This document shows positions 55,522-64,000 of a DNA stretch of 64,000 nt, in pieces. Location: positions 1,798,001 through 1,862,000 of the forward strand of contig NZ_CP094358.1 in assembly GCF_022807975.1 (NCBI RefSeq). Reading direction: 5' to 3'. Origin of the DNA: Abyssalbus ytuae. GTDB lineage: Bacteria > Bacteroidota > Bacteroidia > Flavobacteriales > Flavobacteriaceae. Under the pieces are notes generated by a model that was not told the origin of the DNA, did not search any database, and saw nothing but the letters and a program-made list of their open reading frames with translations. The position numbers were made by a program, and so were the translations under genes. Within the stretch, counting starts at the first letter, position 1. Every line of letters starts with the position of its first letter.

Positions 55522-56348
55522 TGATGAAAAAAGTAAAGTGGTTAGTTTTATCTAAAAGTGTTCTGTTTGGTTCGCTTTTAATCATCTCCTGTAAAAAACA
55601 AATTGTTAATACCGAAGATGTAGTTGAAGTGGCATCAGAAATAGCCGAAGAAACAAAGCCTGAACCTACTAAACCGGAAGAAACGGAAATATGGGAACCA
55701 AAAGTTACTGTGGTTGCTCCCGGCAAAAATAATAATCCCCCGTCTGATGCTATCGTACTTTTTGACGGAAAGAATTTAAATGAATGGATAACGGCAAAAG
55801 ATTCTACAGAGGCTAAGTGGACCATCAATGAAGATGGTAGTATGACTGTTAAAGATAAAACCGGCGATATCCAAACCAAAAGAAATTTCGGAGACGTTCA
55901 ACTTCATATTGAATGGAAATCACCTGCCGAAATTCAGGGTGAAAATCAATCCAGGGGAAACAGCGGTATCTTTTTACAGGGACGTTATGAAATACAGGTA
56001 CTGGATAATAATAACAATGAAACTTATGTAAACGGCCAGGTTGGGTCAATATACAAACAATCTGTACCCCTGGCCATGGCTTCGGTACCTTCAGGAGAAT
56101 GGAATACTTATGATATTATCTATCATGCTCCCAGGTTCAATAAAGCTGGCAATAAAATTAAATCGGGAACCATAACGGTACTTCATAATGGTATTCTTAT
56201 TCAGGATCATTATGAACTAAAAGGAACTACCGAATATATCGGGCTCCCCAAAAATCCGCCTCATGGCAAAGCACCTTTAATTTTACAGGATCATGGCGAC
56301 AACAGCCGTGTAAGCTACCGGAATATTTGGGTAAGGGAATTGAATTAA
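55521..56348 (+). CDS. DUF1080 lipoprotein 2 (3-keto-disaccharide hydrolase family)
   Basis: 275 residues. Lipoprotein signal LLIISCKK, a Pro/Glu/Thr-rich linker (residues ~35-65), then DUF1080: IVLFDGKNLNEWITAKDS, VQLHIEWKSPAEI, RGNSGIFLQGRYEIQVLDN, YDIIYHAPRFNKAG and a final SYRNIWVREL. It is translationally coupled to the first DUF1080 gene (TAATG). Two paralogs may cleave different linkages of the keto-glycosides made by the two GMC enzymes. Confidence 0.9.
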   Translation: MMKKVKWLVLSKSVLFGSLLIISCKKQIVNTEDVVEVASEIAEETKPEPTKPEETEIWEPKVTVVAPGKNNNPPSDAIVLFDGKNLNEWITAKDSTEAKWTINEDGSMTVKDKTGDIQTKRNFGDVQLHIEWKSPAEIQGENQSRGNSGIFLQGRYEIQVLDNNNNETYVNGQVGSIYKQSVPLAMASVPSGEWNTYDIIYHAPRFNKAGNKIKSGTITVLHNGILIQDHYELKGTTEYIGLPKNPPHGKAPLILQDHGDNSRVSYRNIWVRELN

Positions 56349-56577
56349 CTTTATCTGTCTAAATATTAAAAAACAACAGTACAAAAGGTAAAAACATACA
56401 TCCCCGGGAAAATTATATGAGATTTTAACCCTGTTTTCCCATTAGCTATCCCCTTAAAAGTTGAATTTTTTTCATCATATATTACAACCATTACTTTAAA
56501 CATAGTGTTGTATTTAATTAACTTTATGTGACTTACAACAAAAAAATAAACACAGGTAAGGTAAATAGCTATTCTTT

Positions 56578-57381
56578 TTACTCGCTTTCTTTTAACCCGA
56601 AACTGAATGTTGTCCAAAAGCTTTCCCAGTCCGAATCGTTCTTATCAGGTGACGGGATCATATGTGTTGCATGTAAAAACCAGTCGCCTTCTCTTTCTAA
56701 TTTGAATGAGCAAATACCATTTTCATCCGTTCTTGAATATTGAACTATCGCTGGTTCGTTACCCATTCTATTTCGGGCAGTAATTACCTTATTTTTAAGT
56801 GGTTCCCCCATAAAAAACACTTTTGCCTTTATCCAATCTCCCCGATTCAATTCATAAGGATTTTGTAACAATACAATTTCAAAATTATGTCCTACAGTTG
56901 TGTTATAAATACGGTCGCCTGGTTTTGGATTACTTTGAATTAAGGTTTTTATATACCGGGTGTATCTTTCGGATTGTTCTGTTTTAGTACTATCATCAAC
57001 AATAATATTCTCAATATTATCTACCTGTAAGTAATTTTTAAATTCTTCGTTGGGTAAGGTTATCCGGGCATAATCCCGTTCCATATGTATTAAGCCAAGC
57101 CCTTTAAAATCAACCTCCATTTCCAACACCGGTAAAGTCCCATCTTCTAATTTTGATAACAAATCAGTTTTTCCGTTTTCTGTGATAAGTTCAAACTTTT
57201 TAGTGATAGATTTTTGCACAGGCCTCTCCAATTCAATGTTAAATCCATCAGCTACGAAAAGGTGAAGTTCCAGCTTTTCACCTTCTTTAACAAAAAAATC
57301 ATATGCAATCAAAACATATTCGTGAGCAAAAAGTGCAGTGACTAAAAAAATGAATAGTAAAACTGTTATTATTTTTTTCAT
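56578..57381 (-). CDS. DUF4198 exported protein
   Basis: 267 residues with a signal peptide ending at LFAHEYVLI. After the signal peptide the N-terminal His (AHEYVLIAYDFFVKEGE) and the two-domain beta layout (GHNFEIVLLQNPYELNRGDW, RTDENGICSFKLEREGDWFLHATHM) match DUF4198, the family of NikM-like periplasmic components of metal uptake. The metal-binding histidine in the first residues of the mature protein is retained. No transporter neighbours are present, so a role in metal binding is inference. It is convergent with the DUF1080 operon. Confidence 0.85.
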   Translation of the reverse strand: MKKIITVLLFIFLVTALFAHEYVLIAYDFFVKEGEKLELHLFVADGFNIELERPVQKSITKKFELITENGKTDLLSKLEDGTLPVLEMEVDFKGLGLIHMERDYARITLPNEEFKNYLQVDNIENIIVDDSTKTEQSERYTRYIKTLIQSNPKPGDRIYNTTVGHNFEIVLLQNPYELNRGDWIKAKVFFMGEPLKNKVITARNRMGNEPAIVQYSRTDENGICSFKLEREGDWFLHATHMIPSPDKNDSDWESFWTTFSFGLKESE

Positions 57382-57830
57382 GGGTGTATTGTGTTAGATA
57401 ATTTTTTTTCAGGTTCTTCTCAGCAATGGTATGTTCGGTTTAATTTTTTCCCTTAATTAAAAATTGGCAAAAACATGGTTAATTATAAAAAACAGATAAA
57501 ACTTTACAGGAAAAATTATTATTTCTTCCCTATATAAATGTAATTATTTACCAAGTACAATGCACAAAAAATTCTGTATTTATAATTATATAGACCCCCC
57601 CTTCCTTTTAAAAATTCCAATCAACGAATCAACCCAACCACCATCACCGGTCATCAACCTTCAAATCATAACTCATAAATTTTCTTTTCCCATGTAACCT
57701 TTTGTACCCCTTGTTTTCTTTTATCCCCCTAAGGCAATATCTATTTTAGGATTCTCTTAGGCGACTTCACATTAAAGATATGTTGAAGAAAAAAGTTAAA
57801 AATTTTATTCATACTTAAAAACAAAAATCA
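57382..57830 (+). other. Spacer with leader of LRR gene D
   Basis: About 220 bp of ordinary DNA, then from about 57605 the conserved family leader (attccaatcaacgaatcaac, then the caccggtcatcaacc motif), the box and the start. The palindromic unit and 200-bp repeat are absent here, so this gene marks the left edge of the right-hand array. Confidence 0.75.
57694..57710 (+). promoter_or_regulatory. Leader box of LRR lipoprotein D
   Basis: GTAACCTTTTGTACCCC, followed by TTGTTTTC 17 bp after AAC, about 120 bp before the ATG. The AAC and TTC spacing resembles an ECF sigma promoter; function is inferred. Confidence 0.45.
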
Positions 57831-59645
57831 ATGAAAAAGTATTTTTATGTATTACTATTCGTTGCCGGGGGTATTTGCATGACCTCCTGCAATAAAGACG
57901 ACGACACCCCTTCACCAAAAAGCGATGCCAAACAAATCATTAGTTTTGTTTTTAAGAAGGAAGACAATAAAGCTTTGAACGAAGATGTAACAGCAGAAAT
58001 AAACCAGGAAGACAAAACCATTACCGCCACTGTACCTTTTGGCACTGAACTGACCTCCTTATTGCCTTTAATAGAAGTTTCCGAAAAAGCCACCGTATCA
58101 CCCACAGGTACACGGGATTTTTCCAGTGAAGTTGATTATGTGGTAACTGCCGAAAACGGTACCAAAGCAACTTATAAGGTATCGGTTAAAAAAGCAGACC
58201 CCGGTACGGGAAAACAAATCCTCAGTTTTGTTTTTAAGGAGGAAGACAATACAGCTTTGAACGAAGATGTAACAGCAGAAATAAACCAGGAAGAAAAAAC
58301 CATTACCGCTACCGTACCTTTTAACACTGACGTAACCTCCTTATTGCCTTTAATAGAAGTCTCCGAAAAAGCCACCGTATCACCCACAGGCGCACAGGAT
58401 TTTTCCAGTGAAGTTGATTATATAGTAACTGCTGACAACGGTACCAAAGCAACTTATAAGGTATCGGTTAAAAAAGCAGACCCCGGTACGGGAAAACAAA
58501 TCCTCAGTTTTGTTTTTAAGGAGGAAGACAATACAGCTTTGAACGAAGATGTAACAGCAGAGATAGACCATGATAACCATACCATCATTGCCAGCATACC
58601 TGCCAGTATTGACCTAACCACTTTGACCCCCTCCATAGAAGTTTCCGAAGGGGCAGCCGTATCATTTTCCGGCCCGCAGGAATGTTCCAATGAGGTTATT
58701 TATACTGTTACCGCACAGGATGCAACCCAGGCAGCCTATACGTTTGCATTTAAGTTTACCGCCACCACCCAAAAGGAAGTATTAATGGCCATATATAAGA
58801 GCAACCCTTGCAATACCTTTGGCTGGGACCTTGACAATGAAGACATTAGTGAATGGAACGGGGTAGAAGTAGATAATCAAGGTAATATTATTCGATTAGA
58901 CTTACCTTCCAGGAAATTGACAAATCTCCCTGCAGAGATCGGGCAGCTCACCAGCCTGGAATACTTGTCTTTAAGAAACAACCAACTAACAAGTATCCCT
59001 ACAGAGATCGGGCAGCTCACAAACTTAGAATTCTTAAATTTAGGAAACAACCAACTAACGAGTATACCTATAGAGATCGGGCAGCTTACCAGCCTGGAAC
59101 AATTATATTTAAACTACAACCAACTAACGAATATACCTATAGAGATCGGCCAGCTTACCAGCCTGAAAACCTTGTCTTTAAGAAGCAACCAACTAACGAG
59201 TATCCCTACAGAGATCGGGCAGCTCACAAGCTTGGAAACCTTGTCTTTAGGAAACAACCAACTAACGAGTATCCCCGCTGAAATAGGTCAGCTCACCAGC
59301 CTGGTATCCTTGTATTTAGACTATAACAAACTAACGAGTATACCTATAGAGATCGAACAGCTCACAAGCCTGAAATACTTATATTTACACAACAACCAAC
59401 TAACGAGTATCCCCGCTGAAATAGGTCAGCTCACCAGCCTGGAATACTTATATTTAAGTAACAACCAACTAACGAGTATTCCTGCTGAAATAGGTCAGCT
59501 CACCAACCTGGAAACCTTATCTTTAAGCAACAACCAACTAACCAGCATTCCTTCGGAGGTGTGTAATTTGGGAAATAACGGGACTACTATTAAAAAAGAT
59601 GATGATGTTACCTGCGAAACAGCTGTAGATGATCCAGAGAAGTAA
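57831..59645 (+). CDS. Surface lipoprotein D: three DUF5018-like modules plus nine LRRs
   Basis: 604 residues. Signal peptide and lipobox as in the family (GGICMTSC, NKDDD). Three modules; the last is the cysteine-bearing subtype (GPQECSNEV), paired with the cysteine in the LRR cap (SNPCNTFGWD). Nine 23-residue repeats follow (IGQLTSLEYLSLRNNQLTSI), several nearly identical to those in A and C. The C-terminus is unusual: the ancestral TAA has become CCA, adding PEK before a new stop that lies inside the conserved 3' box. Confidence 0.85.
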   Translation: MKKYFYVLLFVAGGICMTSCNKDDDTPSPKSDAKQIISFVFKKEDNKALNEDVTAEINQEDKTITATVPFGTELTSLLPLIEVSEKATVSPTGTRDFSSEVDYVVTAENGTKATYKVSVKKADPGTGKQILSFVFKEEDNTALNEDVTAEINQEEKTITATVPFNTDVTSLLPLIEVSEKATVSPTGAQDFSSEVDYIVTADNGTKATYKVSVKKADPGTGKQILSFVFKEEDNTALNEDVTAEIDHDNHTIIASIPASIDLTTLTPSIEVSEGAAVSFSGPQECSNEVIYTVTAQDATQAAYTFAFKFTATTQKEVLMAIYKSNPCNTFGWDLDNEDISEWNGVEVDNQGNIIRLDLPSRKLTNLPAEIGQLTSLEYLSLRNNQLTSIPTEIGQLTNLEFLNLGNNQLTSIPIEIGQLTSLEQLYLNYNQLTNIPIEIGQLTSLKTLSLRSNQLTSIPTEIGQLTSLETLSLGNNQLTSIPAEIGQLTSLVSLYLDYNKLTSIPIEIEQLTSLKYLYLHNNQLTSIPAEIGQLTSLEYLYLSNNQLTSIPAEIGQLTNLETLSLSNNQLTSIPSEVCNLGNNGTTIKKDDDVTCETAVDDPEK

Positions 59646-59743
59646 CTTTTTGTACCCCGTGTTTTCGGGGTGGTTAAACATAAATATGGTCTTTTAGTAT
59701 TTATTTAAAAGCAAATTAAGGGTTGTTATTAAAACAACCCTTT
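59642..59743 (+). terminator. 3' element of LRR lipoprotein D: box and intrinsic terminator
   Basis: Box GTAACTTTTTGTACCC at 59642-59657, overlapping the stop codon. The hairpin CCCCGtgttttCGGGG and GGTGGTTAAACATAAA follow, then a perfect 9-bp stem AGGGTTGTT/AACAACCCT (59721-59743) and T tract. About 30 bp are missing relative to the other copies. The stem has A where genes A, B, C and E have G, restoring a U-A pair in place of U-G. Confidence 0.85.
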
Positions 59744-59885
59744 TTTTATATATTTTCATGGGAAGGCGATGGAAAATTAGTTTTATTTACAAGGTTAAAA
59801 GGGCGAAGTATAAAAATTACATTTCGAATGTTCTCCACCTTTTAGGAGGAAGTCCCCTGCCACAGCGTGGAAAACAGGTAGCAGG

Positions 59886-59931
59886 CACCCCTCTTTGAGA
59901 GGGGAAAAATTTACCTGGTAAATCAGGGGTG
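59886..59931. repeat. Nested palindromic unit, copy 4
   Basis: CACCCCT and AGGGGTG outer arms with inner palindrome ATTTACCTGGTAAAT (paired A-T variant), and hairpin cccctctttgagagggg. Confidence 0.8.
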
Positions 59932-60198
59932 TGTATAAGTATATTTGGTTATATTCCCTGGAAGAACGACACCCATTCTGAATCCTGCTTTCCTAATTAT
60001 AAAAATTATCCGTCATCTGCCCACCTGTCCTGTCATCATGAGGAGCATAACAAATAAACGATTACACAAATTAACATAACATCCATCTCTTTTAAAATCC
60101 CAGGCACCAAATTCCAATCAACTCCTCAGCGAATCAACCCAACCACCGTCACCGGTCATCAACCTTCAAATCATAACTCATAAATTTTCTTTTCCAAT

Positions 60199-60215
60199 GT
60201 AACCTTTTGTACCCC
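60199..60215 (+). promoter_or_regulatory. Leader box of LRR lipoprotein E
   Basis: GTAACCTTTTGTACCCC, same distance to the ATG and same flanks as the box of gene D. Confidence 0.45.
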
Positions 60216-60334
60216 TTGTTTTCTTTTATCCCCCTAAGGCAATAGCTATTTTAGGATTCTCTTAGGCGACTTCACATTAAAGATATGTTGAAGAAAAAAG
60301 TTAAAAATTTTATTCATACTTAAAACAAAAATCA

Positions 60335-62155
60335 ATGAAAAAGTATTTTTATGTATTACTATTCGTTGCCGGGGGTATTTGCATAACCTCCTGCAATAAA
60401 GACGACGACAACCCTTCACCAAAAAGCGATGCAAAACAAATCCTCAGTTTTGTTTTTAAGGCAGCAAACAATAAAGCTTTGAACGAAGATGTAACAGCAG
60501 AAATAAACCAGGAAGATAAAACCATTGCCGCCACTGTACCTTTTGGCACTGAACTGACCTCTTTATTACCTGAGGTGAAAATTTCCGAAAAAGCGGCCGT
60601 ATCACCCACAGGCACACGGGATTTTTCCAATGAGGTTACCTATACGGTAACTGCCGAAAACGGCACCAAAGCAACCTATAAAGTAATAGTAAACCAGGCA
60701 GAACCCAATGCCAGTAATGCCAAACAAATCCTCAGTTTTGTTTTTAAGGAGGAAGACAATAAAGCTTTGAACGAAGATGTAACAGCAGCAATAAACCAGG
60801 AAGACAAAACCATTACCGCCACCGTACCTTTTGGCACTGAACTGACCTCTTTATTGCCTTTAATAGAAGTCTCCGAAGAAGCCACCGTATCACCCACAGG
60901 CGCACAGGACTTTACCAATGAAGTTGATTATGTGGTAACTGCCGAAAACGGTACTACAGCAACCTATAAGGTATCGGTTAAGGAAGCAGACCCCGGTACG
61001 GGCAAACAAATACTCAGTTTTGTTTTTAAGGCAACAGACAATGCAGTTTTGAACGGCGAAGACGTAGCAGCAAAAATAGACCAGGACAACCATACCATTA
61101 TTGCCGATATCCTTGCCAGTATAGATGCAACCGCTTTAACCCCTTCCATTGAAGTTTCCGAAGGGGCTACCGTATCATCTTCCGGCCCGCAGGAATGTTC
61201 CAATGAGGTTATTTATACCGTTACCGCACAGGATGCAACCCAGGCAACCTATACATTTACATTTAATTTTACCGCCACCACCCAAAAGGAAGTATTAATG
61301 GCCATATATAAGAGCAACCCCTGCAATACCCTTGGCTGGGACTTTAATGAGGATATTAGTGATTGGACCGGGGTAACGGTAGATGACAGTGAAGACAATA
61401 TTATCGGGTTAAGCTTACCTTCCAGGAAATTGACAAATCTCCCTGCAGGGATTGGCCAGCTCACCAGCCTGGAAGACTTAATTTTAGGAGATAACCAGCT
61501 AACGGAGCTTCCTGCTGAGATTGGCCAGCTTACTCTTCTGGAAATCTTATATATAGGTGAGAACGAACTAACCGGACTCCCTGCTGAGATTGGCCAGCTT
61601 GAAAGTTTAAAAGAATTAGATTTATCCGGCAATCAACTAACCGGGCTCCCGGAAGAAATAGGCCAGCTTGCCAACCTGGAATACTTAAATTTAAATAAGA
61701 ACCAACTAACCGGGCTTCCCGCAGAAATTGACCAGCTTACTCTTCTGGAAATATTGGAATTAAAAGAAAACTTACTAACGGGCTTTCCCACAGAGATTGG
61801 ACAGCTTGAAAGTTTGAAAGAGTTACTTTTATCAGGTAACCAATTGACCAGTATCCCTGAACAGATTGGCAATCTCACTGATTTGACACATTTAGGTTTA
61901 TATGACAACAAACTGGAAGAGGTCCCTGTACAGATTGGTAACCTTATTAATTTGACACACCTGGACTTAGGGAAAAACCTACTAACTTCCATTCCTGCAG
62001 AGATTGGTAATCTGGAAAGTTTGGAAATATTGGATTTAGATGACAATGACCAGTTAACAAGTATCCCCCAAGAGGTATGTGATTTGGAAGAAGATCAAGA
62101 GACAACGATTAATAAAGATGATGGTGCTATTTGTGAAGGGAGCGAAGATGATTAA
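60335..62155 (+). CDS. Surface lipoprotein E: three DUF5018-like modules plus nine diverged LRRs
   Basis: 606 residues. The same N-terminus (GGICITSC, NKDDD) and first modules as the family. The third module has an inserted residue pair (LNGEDVAAKIDQDNH) and the cysteine subtype (GPQECSNEV), matched by a cysteine in the cap (SNPCNTLGWD). The nine LRRs differ clearly from the other paralogs (IGQLESLKELDLSGNQLTGL, IGNLTDLTHLGLYDNKLEEV), and the last three resemble the cytoplasmic LRR proteins. The C-cap is acidic (EVCDLEEDQE, AICEGSEDD). A conserved front end with a diverged ligand face is the pattern of recombination or selection on the LRRs. Confidence 0.85.
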   Translation: MKKYFYVLLFVAGGICITSCNKDDDNPSPKSDAKQILSFVFKAANNKALNEDVTAEINQEDKTIAATVPFGTELTSLLPEVKISEKAAVSPTGTRDFSNEVTYTVTAENGTKATYKVIVNQAEPNASNAKQILSFVFKEEDNKALNEDVTAAINQEDKTITATVPFGTELTSLLPLIEVSEEATVSPTGAQDFTNEVDYVVTAENGTTATYKVSVKEADPGTGKQILSFVFKATDNAVLNGEDVAAKIDQDNHTIIADILASIDATALTPSIEVSEGATVSSSGPQECSNEVIYTVTAQDATQATYTFTFNFTATTQKEVLMAIYKSNPCNTLGWDFNEDISDWTGVTVDDSEDNIIGLSLPSRKLTNLPAGIGQLTSLEDLILGDNQLTELPAEIGQLTLLEILYIGENELTGLPAEIGQLESLKELDLSGNQLTGLPEEIGQLANLEYLNLNKNQLTGLPAEIDQLTLLEILELKENLLTGFPTEIGQLESLKELLLSGNQLTSIPEQIGNLTDLTHLGLYDNKLEEVPVQIGNLINLTHLDLGKNLLTSIPAEIGNLESLEILDLDDNDQLTSIPQEVCDLEEDQETTINKDDGAICEGSEDD

Positions 62156-62160
62156 AAGAA

Positions 62161-62295
62161 GTAACTTTTTGTACCCCGTGTTTTCGGGGTGGTTAAACAT
62201 AAAAGATGTATTTTAACCTCACAATAAGCTTAAATTTGATTTTTTTTAGTATTTATTTAGAAACGGAATTAAGGGTTGTTATTAAAAACAGCCCT
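62161..62295 (+). terminator. 3' element of LRR lipoprotein E: box and intrinsic terminator
   Basis: Box at 62161-62176, hairpin CCCCGtgttttCGGGG, GGTGGTTAAACATAAA, then the stem AGGGTTGTT/AACAGCCCT (62272-62295) with eight T. Confidence 0.85.
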
Positions 62296-62440
62296 TTTTT
62301 TTATATATTTTCATGGGAAGGCGATGGAAAATTAGTTCTATTTACAAGGTTAAAAGGGCGAAGTATAAAAATTACATTTCGAATGTTCTCCACCTTTTAG
62401 GAGGAAGTCCCCTGCCACAGCGTGGAAAACAGGCAGCAGG

Positions 62441-62486
62441 CCCCCCTCTTTGAGAGGGGAAAGATTTGCCAGGCAAATCAGGGGTG
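62441..62486. repeat. Nested palindromic unit, copy 5
   Basis: Inner palindrome ATTTGCCAGGCAAAT. The left outer arm has one change (CCCCCCT). Confidence 0.8.
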
Positions 62487-62753
62487 TGTATAAATATATT
62501 TGGTTATATTCCCTGGAAGAACGACACCCATTCTGAATCCTGCATTCCTAATTATAAAAATTATCCGTCACTTGCCCACCCACCCTGTCATCATGAGGAG
62601 CGTAGCGAATAAACAATTACACACATCAACATAACATCCATCTCTTTTAAAATCCCAGGCACCAAATTCCAATCAACTCCTCAGCGAATCAACCCAACCA
62701 CCGTCACCGGTCATCAACCTTCAAATCATAACTCATAAATTTTCTTTTCCCAT

Positions 62754-62770
62754 GTAACCTTTTGTACCCC
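62754..62770 (+). promoter_or_regulatory. Leader box of LRR lipoprotein F
   Basis: GTAACCTTTTGTACCCC, with the same leader context as D and E. Confidence 0.45.
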
Positions 62771-62889
62771 TTGTTTTCTTTTATCCCCCTAAAGCAATAT
62801 CTATTTTAGGATTCTCTTAGGCGACTTCACATTAAAGATATGTTGAAGAAAAAAGTTAAAAATTTTATTCATACTTAAAACAAAAATCA

Positions 62890-64000
62890 ATGAAAAAGTA
62901 TTTTTATGTATTACTATTCGTTGCCGGGGGTATTTGCATGACCTCCTGCAATAAAGACGACGACAACCCTTCACCAAAAAGCGATGCCAAACAAATCATT
63001 AGTTTTGTTTTTAAGAAGGAAGACAATACAGCTTTGAACGAAGATGTAACAGCAGAAATAAACCAGGAAGACAAAACCATTACTGCTACCGTTCCATTTA
63101 ACACTAACGTAACCTCTTTATTTCCTTTAATCGAAGTTTCTGAAGAAGCGACCGTATCACCCACAAGTGCCCGGGATTTCACCAATGAAGTTACCTATAC
63201 CGTCACTGCTAAGGATGGTACCCAGGCCATTTATAAAATATCGGTTGAAATTGCCCTGAACAATGCCACCCAAATCACCGGTTTTGTTTTTAAGGAGGGA
63301 GACAATAAAGCTTTGAACGAAGATGTAACAGCAGAGATAGACCATGATAACCATACCATCATTGCCAGCATACCTGCCAGTATTGACGTAACCTCTTTGA
63401 CCCCCTCCATAGAAGTTTCCGAAGGGGCTGCCGTATCATCTTCCGGCCCTCAGGAATGTTCCAATGAGATTATCTATACTGTTACCGCACAGGATGATAC
63501 CCAAGTGGCCTATACATTTACATTTAAGTTTACAGCCACCACCGAAAAAGAAGTATTAATAGCCATATATAAGAGTAACCCCTGCAACACCTTAGGATGG
63601 GACATTACCATTGAGGATCTTAGTGAATGGACCGGTATAACGTTAGATGATGAAGGCAAGGTTATTCAATTATCACTCTATGATGAGATTGAGGTAGATG
63701 GGTATGGACTGACTATTCTTCCTGCTGAGATTGGCAAGCTTAGAAGCTTAGAAAAATTAAATTTATCCGGGAACAAGATAACTGAGCTCCCAACTGAAAT
63801 TGGCAAGCTTTTAAAGCTAAAACATTTAGATTTAAAATATAACCCACTTAGCGAACTCCCAACAGAGATCAGTTTACTTGCCAACCTGCAAATATTGTAT
63901 TTATTCGAAACCAAACTAATTGAGTTCCCAAAACAGATTTTACAGTTAACCAACTTAGAAAAATTAGATTTATCCGGAAACCAAATCACCAGTCTCCCCA
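62890..64000 (+). CDS. Surface lipoprotein F: two DUF5018-like modules plus LRRs (cut by window edge)
   Basis: At least 370 codons, with the frame open at the right edge. Signal peptide as in the family (GGICMTSC, NKDDD). Two modules; the linker between them is unlike the others (EIALNNATQITGFVF). The second is the cysteine subtype (GPQECSNEI), with the cap cysteine in SNPCNTLGWD. The four or five LRRs seen are diverged (IGKLRSLEKLNLSGNKI, ISLLANLQILYLFETKL) and vary at the exposed positions. The number of further repeats and the C-cap lie outside the window. Confidence 0.83.
   Translation, partial: MKKYFYVLLFVAGGICMTSCNKDDDNPSPKSDAKQIISFVFKKEDNTALNEDVTAEINQEDKTITATVPFNTNVTSLFPLIEVSEEATVSPTSARDFTNEVTYTVTAKDGTQAIYKISVEIALNNATQITGFVFKEGDNKALNEDVTAEIDHDNHTIIASIPASIDVTSLTPSIEVSEGAAVSSSGPQECSNEIIYTVTAQDDTQVAYTFTFKFTATTEKEVLIAIYKSNPCNTLGWDITIEDLSEWTGITLDDEGKVIQLSLYDEIEVDGYGLTILPAEIGKLRSLEKLNLSGNKITELPTEIGKLLKLKHLDLKYNPLSELPTEISLLANLQILYLFETKLIEFPKQILQLTNLEKLDLSGNQITSLP

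Larger units (their letters stand above)
59646..60334 (+). other. Spacer between LRR genes D and E
   Basis: Holds the terminator element, an ~130-bp block with the palindromic unit, a short 200-bp-repeat remnant (gtcatcatgaggagcataac), then the family leader. It equals the left-array spacers in reverse orientation, without the tandem expansion. Confidence 0.8.
62156..62889 (+). other. Spacer between LRR genes E and F
   Basis: Same order as the D-E spacer and near-identical to it: 3' element, palindromic block, short remnant of the 200-bp repeat, family leader. No gene is supported. Confidence 0.8.

Noticed and set aside
54769-56348. The two DUF1080 genes as a frameshifted single gene
   Set aside because: Each has its own lipoprotein signal, full domain and normal stop. 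They are tandem paralogs.

Overview
The window comes from the chromosome of a low-GC member of the Bacteroidota, most likely a flavobacterium. The evidence is AT-rich DNA, a gliding/type IX secretion C-terminal domain, Bacteroidota-type promoter elements (TTG and TAnnTTTG), TonB receptors paired with surface lipoproteins, lipoproteins with an acidic or K-D-D stretch after the cysteine, and the ileS-dksA gene order. The species cannot be named from the sequence alone.

Layout. 1-3.7 kb: uvrC (cut by the left edge), a 5-formyl-THF cyclo-ligase, lspA and an exported beta-repeat protein. 3.7-12.5 kb: three minus-strand paralogous surface lipoproteins, each made of immunoglobulin-like (DUF5018-like) modules followed by 23-residue leucine-rich repeats (LRRs). 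They are separated by long intergenic blocks built from ~200-bp tandem repeats and palindromic units. 13-17 kb: an operon of three cytoplasmic LRR proteins, two with an unusual C-terminal domain. 17-26 kb: dksA-like gene, ileS, a TonB receptor, recO, gdhA and a DUF3298 lipoprotein. 26.7-27.4 kb: two tandem candidate small RNAs. 27.6-38 kb: mixed housekeeping and envelope genes, including a hydrolase/SIR2-like/2'-5' RNA ligase operon with overlapping start and stop codons. 37.7-41.7 kb: a vitamin B12 uptake operon under a cobalamin riboswitch (BtuB, BtuG-like propeller, PP-loop ATPase). 41.8-45.1 kb: a bacteriophytochrome, heme oxygenase and response regulator operon. 45.3-56.3 kb: a sugar-oxidation locus with two GMC oxidoreductase/small-subunit pairs facing a gene set of epimerases, a transporter, a Gfo/Idh oxidoreductase and two DUF1080 proteins. 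This is most economically read as a 3-keto-glycoside catabolic pathway. 56.5-57.4 kb: a DUF4198 protein. 57.6-64 kb: three more LRR lipoproteins of the same family as at the left, now on the plus strand, the last cut by the right edge.

The most unusual aspect is the LRR lipoprotein system. Six near-identical genes, with their 5' leaders and 3' elements, form two arrays in opposite orientation around ~45 kb of ordinary chromosome. Signal peptides and flanks are nearly identical, while Ig-module count, LRR count and LRR surface residues differ. That is the signature expected of a family diversified by recombination, and the inverted arrays could in principle invert the intervening DNA. A short box, GTAAC[C/T]TTTTGTACCC, occurs in or close to this form in every leader and 3' element of the family and also heads two stand-alone candidate small RNA units at 27 kb.
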